A stretch of DNA of 33,822 bases. Origin: a bacterium HR10. GTDB taxonomy: Bacteria; Acidobacteriota; Blastocatellia; HR10. Every line of letters begins with the position of its first letter. The first letter of the stretch is position 1. Shown here one piece after another: positions 17,431 through 24,993 of this stretch. The position numbers and the translations under genes were made by a program. The notes under the pieces are model-generated. The model did no database searches. It had not been told where the DNA came from and saw only the letters and a program-made list of their open reading frames with translations. The DNA is taken from NCBI GenBank assembly GCA_002923315.1, contig BEHM01000030.1, forward strand, positions 1 through 33,822, read 5' to 3'.

Positions 17431-18797
17431 GGCCGTCGGGACTCCGATCGAGAGGTGCTCTCCAGGTGCAGACCGAGCGCGGACCAGAGATCAGCCGCGC
17501 GGATCGCTTCGGGCAGCTCTCTCACCGTCGTGAGCACGAAGCCTTCGGTTTGCGCCCGACGCAGGTTCCCATGCGTCGCGCGCAAGATGGCGAAGAGGTC
17601 CAGGATATCGCTCCCATCGTAGTAGCCGTCCTCAAGGCTCACCAGCACGCTGGCCGGATGCCGGACGTATCCGGTGAGGCTCTCCCAGAGGCGGCGCAGC
17701 GCATCCGGGTACTCGTGGGCGTGCGTGGCGGCGAAGAGATCGGCATCGGCGACGAAGCCGGCCTCGTCCATGCGCCCTTCGGCGCGCAATCGTTCCAGAA
17801 TCGGAGCGAGTCCGAGCGGATCCCCGGTGAACGTGAGATAGCGATACCGGTTGCCGCGCCGCTCAATGCGCGCGCGTCCGCGCGGGCCGACGACGTAGAC
17901 CATCCCGTTTCGGTGATAGGCGACCAGATCCACGCCGGGAGCGACAGCGAGGACTTCGGCCACGCGCGGCTCTTGCGCGTCCGCGACATAAAAGACTGCG
18001 CATCCGACCAATCCGTATCGGGGTTGAACGACGCTGCGTTCCCCCTGCAGCCGCCCGCCCATGCGGAAGCCATCGGCCCGCAGCGCTTCCTGCAATTCGG
18101 CCCGTCGGTAGCGCGCGAAGAGATTCCCATGATCGGAGAAGACCGTGATGTGAATGCGTCCCTCGGCTTCGAGGAAGAGCTGCTCCAACTTCCGATCCAG
18201 CGTGGCGAGGAACTGCCGCAGTAGGCCCTCTCCCCCCAAATGCGCCAGCGGATCGGTCGCGCTCACGTAAGCGATGAAGACCTCGTCCGAAGTGCGCCGG
18301 AATTTCCCCACAGCCCTTCGCAGTGAGAGCTGCGCATCGAGCCACGCGCTCAGCGGGGGCGCCGCATATTCGAGCGTCATCACGAGCCCCGAGGGATGGT
18401 AATCGAACAGCTCCCGAAACGTCCCCTCGATGAACGTGCGCCGACGGAAGCGATGCCAGAATCCCCCGCGCATCGCGTTGGCGAGGGGATCGTAGTAGTA
18501 GTCCTCATATCCGGCCGAAGGGGGAGCGCCGAGCGGTCTCAAGATCTCGATGAACGACGGGTTGGTGAGCGTGGGGAAAGGGGCGATCAAGCGCGCGGGC
18601 CGATGAAAGATGGCGAAGTGCCCGTGGCGCACCATCTCCTCCACCAGCGCATACCCGACGCCGTCCAGGGAGAGGATGAGGTGGCGGACAGGCGCGCGCT
18701 CCGGGCCGGACGCCGCGCCATCACTGAGCTCCTGTTCTGCCACAAGTCCATGCCCGATCATCATGATCCCCAGCACCAGTGCGCCGAGTCGCAACAT
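17427..18797 (-). CDS. Secreted alkaline-phosphatase-superfamily protein (phosphodiesterase/nucleotide pyrophosphatase-like)
   Basis: 456 residues. A signal peptide covers residues 1-20 (LRLGALVLGIMMIGHGLVA). The mature protein carries the type I phosphodiesterase layout: metal Asp45 in HLILSLDGVGYALV, the nucleophile region FPTLTNPSF (Thr76 or Thr78), an Asp/His pair in YVSATDPLAHLGG, and the metal motif VFSDHGN. These families hydrolyse phosphate mono- or diesters, or act on lipid or glycan head groups, in the periplasm; the substrate is unknown. I chose the ATG at 18797 because it gives a clean signal peptide and starts 37 bp after the alaS stop; the ATG at 18860 would overlap alaS. Its stop overlaps the start of the next gene. 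Confidence 0.82.
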   Translation of the reverse strand: MLRLGALVLGIMMIGHGLVAEQELSDGAASGPERAPVRHLILSLDGVGYALVEEMVRHGHFAIFHRPARLIAPFPTLTNPSFIEILRPLGAPPSAGYEDYYYDPLANAMRGGFWHRFRRRTFIEGTFRELFDYHPSGLVMTLEYAAPPLSAWLDAQLSLRRAVGKFRRTSDEVFIAYVSATDPLAHLGGEGLLRQFLATLDRKLEQLFLEAEGRIHITVFSDHGNLFARYRRAELQEALRADGFRMGGRLQGERSVVQPRYGLVGCAVFYVADAQEPRVAEVLAVAPGVDLVAYHRNGMVYVVGPRGRARIERRGNRYRYLTFTGDPLGLAPILERLRAEGRMDEAGFVADADLFAATHAHEYPDALRRLWESLTGYVRHPASVLVSLEDGYYDGSDILDLFAILRATHGNLRRAQTEGFVLTTVRELPEAIRAADLWSALGLHLESTSRSESRRP

Positions 18798-18834
18798 CGC
18801 GAAGGGAGCCTCGGTCGGGGCGACGAGCGTGATC

Positions 18835-21537
18835 TCATGGCGCGGACTCTCCGGCCGCATCGGACGCGGTCGAGACGGCCGCGAGCATCTCCGCGACGAC
18901 GCGATATGCAGCCTCCAGTGCTTCGGGCAATCGCTCCAGGTCGCGCCCGCCGGCTTCGGCCAGGTCAGGGCGTCCACCGCCGCGCCCTCCGATAATGGCC
19001 GCCAGCTCGCGCACGATCTTCCCGGCATCCAGCGCCGACACGAGATCGCGCGAGACGCGCACCAGGAGGGCGGCCTTCTCATTCCGCGCCTGACCGAGGA
19101 CGATGACGCCGGAAGCGAGCTTCGCGAGCAGCCGATCGGCGAGTTCCCGGAGACCAGAAGGATCGAGTCCTTCGACGCGCTCGGCCAGGACCTTCACCCC
19201 ATGCACCTCGCGCGCGCGCTGTACCATGTCGGCGACCGCGTGCGCCGCCAGGCGCAGGCGCAAGACCTCGACCTCTCGCTCCAGGCGCTTGAGCTCAGCT
19301 TGCAACCGTTCGACCTGCGCCGGCAGCTCGGCCGGCGTCGTGCGCAGCCTTTCCGCCAATTCGGCCAGCCGCGCCTCGTCCTCCTGGAAGCGTTCCAGCG
19401 CCGCACGCCCGCACACGGCTTCGATCCGCCGGACGCCGGCTCCGATGGATTCCTCCCGCACGATCTTGAAGAGCCCGATGTCGCCCGTTCGCGCGACGTG
19501 CGTCCCCCCGCACAGCTCTTTGGAGAAGCCGGGGACTTCGACGACGCGCACCCGGGAGCCATACTTCTCGCCGAAGAAGGCGAGCGCTCCCGACTGCAGC
19601 GCGCGCTCCAGCTCCATCTCGACCTTGGTGACCTCGACGTTTCGGAGGATCTGCTCGTTGACCAAATCCTCGATGGCCTTGATCTCCTCGGGCGTGAGCG
19701 GCGCAAAATGCGTAAAGTCGAAGCGCAACCGATCCGGCGCCACCAAACTCCCCGCCTGCTTGACGTGCGGGCCGAGCACCTCGCGCAACGCGGCGTGCAG
19801 CAGATGCGTCGCCGTGTGATGCGGGCGGATGCGCTCTCGTCGCTCGACGTCAATGCGCGCGCGGACGCGATCGCCAACGCGGAGCACCCCGGCTTCGATG
19901 TGCGCCACGTGCGCGTGCTTGACCACAGTCGCCGTCCCGTCGTTCACGAACGTCTTGGACACCGTATCCACGACCAGCGCGCGCGCGCCTTCGCTCTCGA
20001 TCACCCCCGTATCGCCCACTTGTCCCCCCGATTCGGCGTAGAACGGCGTCTGATCGAGCACGATGTCCACCTGCTGTCCGGCGCGCGCCTGGTCCACCGG
20101 CTGTCCGTTCACGAAGAGGGCGATCACCTGGGCCGCGCACTCAGTCTGTTCATAGCCGAGGAAGCGCGTCTCCAGCTCGCGCGTGCTCGTCACCGCCTCC
20201 AGGCCCGCGACCTTCTCCTGCACCGTCTTCCTCCACGCCGCGAGCGCGCGCTGTCGCTGCTCCTCAAGCGCCGCCTGGAAGCCCTCCCAATCCACCGCAT
20301 ACCCGCGCTGTGCGGCGATGTACTCGATCAGATCCTCGCGCAGCCCATAGGTATCGTAGAGCACGAACGCATCCGTTCCGGCGATCCGGCGGCTCGGCGT
20401 GCGTTCCAGAATCTCATCGAATTTCCGCAGGCCGGCCGAGAGTGTGGAAGTGAACAGATGCTCCTCCCGCCGCACGACGCGCTCAATGGTCGCCCGCGCG
20501 TCCAGGAGTTCGGGATATGCGGAGGCCATCATCTCGACCACCGCATCGGTCACCTTGTGGAAGAACGGCGATGGGAGGCCAAGTTTCCGCCCGTGCCAGA
20601 GCGCGCGCCGCATGATCTTGCGCAGCACATACGCCCGCTGCTCATTGCCGGGGAAGACGCCATCGGCCACCAGAAAAGCCGTCGCGCGCGCGTGATCGGC
20701 GATGACGCGCATGGACATCCCCTCATCGCTCTCACTCACGTAGGGGCGATCGGCCAGCTCAGCGATACGCTCCAGCAGGGGGCGAATCAGGTCCGTGTCA
20801 TAGTTCGACTTCACCCCCTGCAGCACGGCGGCGATGCGCTCCAAACCCATACCCGTATCCACCGAGGGCTTCGGCAGTGGCGTCAGCGCTCCGCTCTCGT
20901 CCCGGTTGAATTGCATGAAGACGAGATTCCAGATCTCAATGATGTGATCGCCGGGGCCATTCACGTACTCGGCGCGATTGAAGGCCCGATCGTCCCCGAT
21001 GAAGACGTGCACTTCGCTGCAGGGTCCGCAAGGACCGGTCTCTCCCATCGCCCAGAAGTTCTCCTCGACACCGAAGCGCAAGATGCGCTCGGGCGCTGCG
21101 CCCATCTTCCGCCACAACGCCGCCGCCTCATCGTCCTCCTCATAGACGGTGAACCAGAGGCGTTCGATCGGAAGCTGCCACTGGTTCACCAGAAGGTCCC
21201 AGGCGAACCAGATGGCTTCCTCTTTGAAGTAATCGCCGAAGCTGAAGTTCCCCAGCATCTCGAAGAACGTGTGATGACGGGCTGTCTTCCCCACCTGTTC
21301 GAGATCATTGTGCTTGCCTCCGGCCCGCACACACTTTTGCGCCGAAGCCGCGCGCGTGTACTCTCGCTCTTCGAGGCCGAGGAAGACGTTCTTGAACTGA
21401 TTCATCCCGGCATTGGCGAAAAGCAGCGTCGGGTCCTGCGGCAAAACAAGCGGCGAGCTTTTCACAATCCGGTGGCCCTGCCGCTCAAAGTATTCCAAAA
21501 ACGCGCGACGGATCTCATGCCCGCTGGCTCTCCACAT
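18835..21537 (-). CDS. alaS: Alanine-tRNA ligase
   Basis: 900 residues, slightly longer than the usual 870-880. AlaRS charges tRNA-Ala and edits mis-activated Ser/Gly. Catalytic-domain signatures: FLEYFERQGHRIVKSSPLVL, LFANAGMNQFK, ARHHTFFEMLGNFSFGDYFK, GPCGPCSEV and DTGMGLERIAAVLQG. The editing domain has HHTATHLLHAAL (His ligands near residue 572) and the zinc motif ELCGGTHVARTGDIG (near residue 674). The C-terminal DHHA1 domain has GGRGGGRPDLAEAGG, preceded by a coiled-coil region rich in Leu/Glu/Arg. The ATG at 21537 matches the usual MxxxEIRxxFLxxF opening; a longer reading to 21687 covers the promoter. First gene of a three-gene transcript with the phosphodiesterase and unknown genes. 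Confidence 0.97.
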   Translation of the reverse strand: MWRASGHEIRRAFLEYFERQGHRIVKSSPLVLPQDPTLLFANAGMNQFKNVFLGLEEREYTRAASAQKCVRAGGKHNDLEQVGKTARHHTFFEMLGNFSFGDYFKEEAIWFAWDLLVNQWQLPIERLWFTVYEEDDEAAALWRKMGAAPERILRFGVEENFWAMGETGPCGPCSEVHVFIGDDRAFNRAEYVNGPGDHIIEIWNLVFMQFNRDESGALTPLPKPSVDTGMGLERIAAVLQGVKSNYDTDLIRPLLERIAELADRPYVSESDEGMSMRVIADHARATAFLVADGVFPGNEQRAYVLRKIMRRALWHGRKLGLPSPFFHKVTDAVVEMMASAYPELLDARATIERVVRREEHLFTSTLSAGLRKFDEILERTPSRRIAGTDAFVLYDTYGLREDLIEYIAAQRGYAVDWEGFQAALEEQRQRALAAWRKTVQEKVAGLEAVTSTRELETRFLGYEQTECAAQVIALFVNGQPVDQARAGQQVDIVLDQTPFYAESGGQVGDTGVIESEGARALVVDTVSKTFVNDGTATVVKHAHVAHIEAGVLRVGDRVRARIDVERRERIRPHHTATHLLHAALREVLGPHVKQAGSLVAPDRLRFDFTHFAPLTPEEIKAIEDLVNEQILRNVEVTKVEMELERALQSGALAFFGEKYGSRVRVVEVPGFSKELCGGTHVARTGDIGLFKIVREESIGAGVRRIEAVCGRAALERFQEDEARLAELAERLRTTPAELPAQVERLQAELKRLEREVEVLRLRLAAHAVADMVQRAREVHGVKVLAERVEGLDPSGLRELADRLLAKLASGVIVLGQARNEKAALLVRVSRDLVSALDAGKIVRELAAIIGGRGGGRPDLAEAGGRDLERLPEALEAAYRVVAEMLAAVSTASDAAGESAP

Positions 21538-21555
21538 GGCGCCTGTAGCTCCCCC

Positions 21556-21578
21556 GGCGTGAACAACTCGCTCACGCC
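21556..21578 (-). promoter_or_regulatory. Hairpin in the alaS leader beside the SD
   Basis: On the minus strand, GGCGTGA (21578-21572) pairs perfectly with TCACGCC (21562-21556) around a nine-base loop. It ends directly before the GGGGGAG SD of alaS. I see no T-box specifier arrangement. A role in translational control is inference. Confidence 0.35.
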
Positions 21579-21597
21579 TCGTAGTTTGAGACCACAA

Positions 21598-21626
21598 AGG
21601 ATACCGCAAAATCCATCCCTCGACAA
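21598..21626 (-). promoter_or_regulatory. Candidate sigma-70 promoter for alaS
   Basis: On the minus strand, TTGTCG (21626-21621), 17 bases, TATCCT (21603-21598), each 4/6. Predicted start near 21591 gives a leader of about 54 bases containing the hairpin at 21556-21578. I found no convincing plus-strand promoter for tldD in this gap. Confidence 0.4.
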
Positions 21627-21747
21627 CGCGAGGGGCACGCCTTGCGGTGAAGCGCGGTCCGTAGGGCTGGCCTTCCCGAGATCCCATGTGTAACCAGCAG
21701 GGTGAGATGGGCGTCTTATGGGAACGAGCACACTCGGAGAGGGGGTT

Positions 21748-23406
21748 ATGGGCATTTCGCGACGAGAATTTCTACGCTCCTGCGGGAGGACGACGGTCAC
21801 CCTGATGGCCGTCGAGGGAGCCCTGGTGCTGCGGGATTGGCCGCTCGGTCCGGTGGCCGAAGCATCGGCCCGGACGCTGCTGGTGACGGATTGGAAGGAG
21901 TTGGCGGACATCGCCCTGGAGACGGCGCGGCGGCTCGGAGCCAGCTACGCCGACATCCGCATCATTCGCTCACGACGGGAGACGATCGCCGTCGGCCCCG
22001 GTGGAGGCGGTGGATTCAGCATGGGACCGGCTCTGGAAGAAGAACGGCGCGACCGGCGACCGGTGCGCGTCACCCGGTCGGAGAGCTTCGGCTTCGGCGT
22101 GCGCGTCCTCTACAACGGGACCTGGGGGTTTTCGGCCAGTCCCCTGGTGACTCCCGATGAGATCCGGCGCATCGCCACCGAAGCCGTGGCGATCGCCCGC
22201 GCCAATGCCGCGATCAATACAGCGCGCGTGCGCCTGGCTCCAGTGAAGGCCTATCGCGATACCTGGCAGACGCCGATGGCGAAGAACCCCTTTGAGGTCA
22301 ACCTGCAAGAGAAGGTCGCCCTCCTGACGAGAGTGGAAGAGCTCGGACGCAAGGTCAGGGGCGTCGCCCGTGTGAACGCCTCACTCGCCTTCGTCCACGA
22401 GCACAAGCGCTTCGCTTCGACCGAGGGCTCCTACATTGAGCAGCACATCTATCACACCCTGCCCAATCTCACGGTCACGGCTCTGCGGCGTGAGGCGAGC
22501 GCGCGTCCCGAGATCGCCACCCGCAATGCGTTCATCCCCCCGCAGAGCATCGGATACGAGTACGTGGAGCAATTGAAGTGGGCGGAGATCGTCGAACAGA
22601 TCGCCCATGAGGCCGTCGAGATGCTCTCGGCTCGGGAAGTGGAGCCCGGACGGTATACGCTGCTCATCGCGCCCTCGAATCTCTATCTCACGATCCACGA
22701 GACGATCGGGCATTCGACGGAGCTGGATCGCGTGCTCGGCTATGAGGCGAACTTCGCCGGGACGAGCTTCCTCACGCTGGACAAGCTGGGGAAGTATCGA
22801 GTCGGATCGCGGATCGTCAACTTCGTCGCCGATCGCACGACGCCGGGCGGGTTGGCGACGGTCGGCTATGACGATGATGGCGTGCCCGCGCAGCGCTGGC
22901 ACCTGATCCGCGAGGGGGTTCTGGTGGGCTATCAGACGACGCGTGAGCTGGCGCACGCCATTCGCGAGACCTTCTCGCGGGGATGCAGTCATGCCGATAG
23001 CTGGAGCTCCATACCGATCCCGCGCATGCCGAACGTCTGGCTCGAACCTGGGAAGGAACGGCTCAGCCCCGAGGATCTCATCGCCGATACGAAAGCGGGC
23101 ATCCTCATCGAGGGGCGCGGCAGTTACTCGATTGATCAGCAGCGACTCAATTTCCAGTTCGGCGGCAACGCCTTCTGGGAGATCAAGAACGGCAAGAAGG
23201 TCGGCATGCTCCGCAATGTCATCTATCAATCGTACACGCCGGAATTCTGGAGCTCCTGCGACGCCATCTGCAGCCAGGAGTATTGGGTCAATCAGGGCAC
23301 GCCTGGAGACGGCAAGGGCGAGCCGCAGCAAACCAACAGCGTCAGCCATGGTTGCGCCATGGCGCGATTCCATAACATCACCGTCTTGAATTCAGGGAGC
23401 GTGTGA
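21748..23406 (+). CDS. TldD-family metallopeptidase with Tat signal
   Basis: 552 residues. TldD is the catalytic half of the TldD/TldE (PmbA) peptidase, known for trimming unfolded or modified peptides such as microcin B17 precursor. The HExxxH metal motif is present at residues 317-322 (HETIGH, then STELDRVLGYE). The N-terminus MGISRREFLRSCGR is an almost ideal twin-arginine signal, followed by a moderately hydrophobic stretch, so the protein should be exported folded. The C-terminal region, where I recall family members having CGKG with a metal-binding Cys, reads DGKG (Asp521); another Cys is at 536. The ATG at 21748 has GAGAGGGGG just upstream; the ATG at 21718 would push the RR motif inward. 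Its stop overlaps the partner gene. Confidence 0.88.
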   Translation: MGISRREFLRSCGRTTVTLMAVEGALVLRDWPLGPVAEASARTLLVTDWKELADIALETARRLGASYADIRIIRSRRETIAVGPGGGGGFSMGPALEEERRDRRPVRVTRSESFGFGVRVLYNGTWGFSASPLVTPDEIRRIATEAVAIARANAAINTARVRLAPVKAYRDTWQTPMAKNPFEVNLQEKVALLTRVEELGRKVRGVARVNASLAFVHEHKRFASTEGSYIEQHIYHTLPNLTVTALRREASARPEIATRNAFIPPQSIGYEYVEQLKWAEIVEQIAHEAVEMLSAREVEPGRYTLLIAPSNLYLTIHETIGHSTELDRVLGYEANFAGTSFLTLDKLGKYRVGSRIVNFVADRTTPGGLATVGYDDDGVPAQRWHLIREGVLVGYQTTRELAHAIRETFSRGCSHADSWSSIPIPRMPNVWLEPGKERLSPEDLIADTKAGILIEGRGSYSIDQQRLNFQFGGNAFWEIKNGKKVGMLRNVIYQSYTPEFWSSCDAICSQEYWVNQGTPGDGKGEPQQTNSVSHGCAMARFHNITVLNSGSV

Positions 23407-24911
23407 TGGCCAGCAAGAGACTGACACGACGCGCCGTTCTCGGTGTGGGAGGGCCCCAGGATCGCGGGCCGTCCCCAGGGGCAGCACCTTCGCGCGGGCT
23501 CTCGGACTTCCTGCTCGATCGCGAGCAGGTTCGTCGCCTGACCGAGATGCTCCTCTCGCTCTCACCGTCGAAGGAGACGGTCGTCCTGCTCCGCCGGACG
23601 TATGCGACGCACCTGCGCGCGGCCTTCAATGCGGTCACCACGAGTGGTTCCACGTACACAACCTCGGTGACCGTGGGGCTGGTCTTGGGGAATCGGCTCG
23701 GCGTCGCGACGGCCGACGATGTGAGCGAGGCGGCCTTGCGTCAGGTCGTGAGAGAAGCCGAGGAGAACGCGCGCTCCGAATGGTTCGGGATGCCGCTGGG
23801 CGAAGAGCGCGATCCGCTTCCGGGACCGCAGGAGTATCTCCCGATCCGCGCCTTTTTCGAGAGCACGGCACGAGCCACGCCCGAAGCGCGCGCCGATGCT
23901 CTGCGACGCGTCCTGGCGGTCGCGCAAGCGAAGAACCTCGTGGCCGCCGCTTTCATGACGACCAGCGCCGGCATCGTCGCCGTCGCCAATAGCGCAGGTC
24001 TGTTCGCCTACCATGCGTCCACCGATGCGCAAATCTCCATGACCTTTCGGACCCGAGACGGGAGCGGCTCCGGTTGGGCAGCCACGAGTGCGCGCGACTT
24101 CGAGGAGCTGGATGTCGAGAAAGCCGCTCGGATCGCGGCCGAGAAGGCGATCCGCTCGGTGAATCCCCGCGAGTTGCCCCCGGGCGATTACACGGTCATT
24201 CTGGAGCCGGATGCCTTCGCCGACATGGGACCGAACGTGACCGCGCTGTTGACGGGACGGCGGGGGGGAGGCGGGGGCATCTTCGGGCCGGATCTGTCGC
24301 TGCTGCCGGCCGAACGGGTCGAGGTGGGCAAGCCCATCACGAATCCCCTCTACACGCTGCGCAGTGATCCGACTCATCCCAAGTTGCTCGGCATGCCCTT
24401 CACGCTCGCCGGCGGTGGATTCGGCTTTGGCGGCGGGGGATTGGGCGGCGGAGCGGCTCTGCTTCAGGCTGGGCGTCCCACGCGGAAGATCACCTGGATC
24501 GAAAAGGGGATCGTTCGAAATCTCCTCCTCTCGCCGGCGCAAGCCCGGCGTTCCGGCGGTGAGCCGACACCTGCCCCGACGAGCCTCATCATCGAAGGCG
24601 GCGAGGGGACCCTCGAGGATCTGATCCGAAAGACCGACCGAGCGCTTCTGGTCACGCGCTTTTGGTACATCCGCGCCCTCAATCCGATCTTGGGGACGAG
24701 CACAGGGCTGACGCGCGACGGCCTATTCCTGGTCGAGAACGGGGAGATCAAATATCCGGTCAAGAACTTCCGATTCAACGAGAGCTGGCGCACGGTGGTG
24801 GAGAACACTGAGGCCATGACGGCGCCTTACAAGCGCGTTCGGGATGCCCTCTATCCGGCCGTGCGCACGCGCGCCTTCACGTTCAGCAGCGGCTCCGACG
24901 CCATCGAGTAG
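23406..24911 (+). CDS. TldE/PmbA-family partner protein
   Basis: 501 residues. TldE/PmbA forms the heterodimer with TldD and lacks the HExxxH motif, as seen here. Recognisable parts are GLSDFLLDREQVRRLTEMLL, the strand LPPGDYTVILEPDAFADM and the C-terminal GEIKYPVKNFRFNESW with VENTEAM. Two glycine-rich stretches (near residues 283-288 and 335-352) interrupt the central domain. The N-terminus has a twin-arginine-like motif (LTRRAVLG) but no hydrophobic segment after it, only GGPQDRGPSPG, so it is not a complete signal. The start ATG at 23406 overlaps the tldD stop (TGATG), with AGGGAG close upstream; a GTG at 23403 is the alternative. Coupled translation fits equimolar pairing with TldD. Confidence 0.85.
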   Translation: MASKRLTRRAVLGVGGPQDRGPSPGAAPSRGLSDFLLDREQVRRLTEMLLSLSPSKETVVLLRRTYATHLRAAFNAVTTSGSTYTTSVTVGLVLGNRLGVATADDVSEAALRQVVREAEENARSEWFGMPLGEERDPLPGPQEYLPIRAFFESTARATPEARADALRRVLAVAQAKNLVAAAFMTTSAGIVAVANSAGLFAYHASTDAQISMTFRTRDGSGSGWAATSARDFEELDVEKAARIAAEKAIRSVNPRELPPGDYTVILEPDAFADMGPNVTALLTGRRGGGGGIFGPDLSLLPAERVEVGKPITNPLYTLRSDPTHPKLLGMPFTLAGGGFGFGGGGLGGGAALLQAGRPTRKITWIEKGIVRNLLLSPAQARRSGGEPTPAPTSLIIEGGEGTLEDLIRKTDRALLVTRFWYIRALNPILGTSTGLTRDGLFLVENGEIKYPVKNFRFNESWRTVVENTEAMTAPYKRVRDALYPAVRTRAFTFSSGSDAIE

Positions 24912-24993
24912 GCGCCCCGCGTCCCCATTGAGCCGTCATCACGCCCGTGGGGATCGGAATGGAGCCGAGAAAAAAGACAGGGAGAGGGGAACG

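Noticed and set aside
21538-21597. T-box riboswitch before alaS
   Set aside because: The leader is only about 54 bases and lacks a specifier loop or the conserved T-box bulge sequence.
18610-21693. A plus-strand open frame of 1027 residues
   Set aside because: It is antisense to alaS, whose minus-strand product carries every AlaRS motif. Long shadow frames are expected at this GC content.
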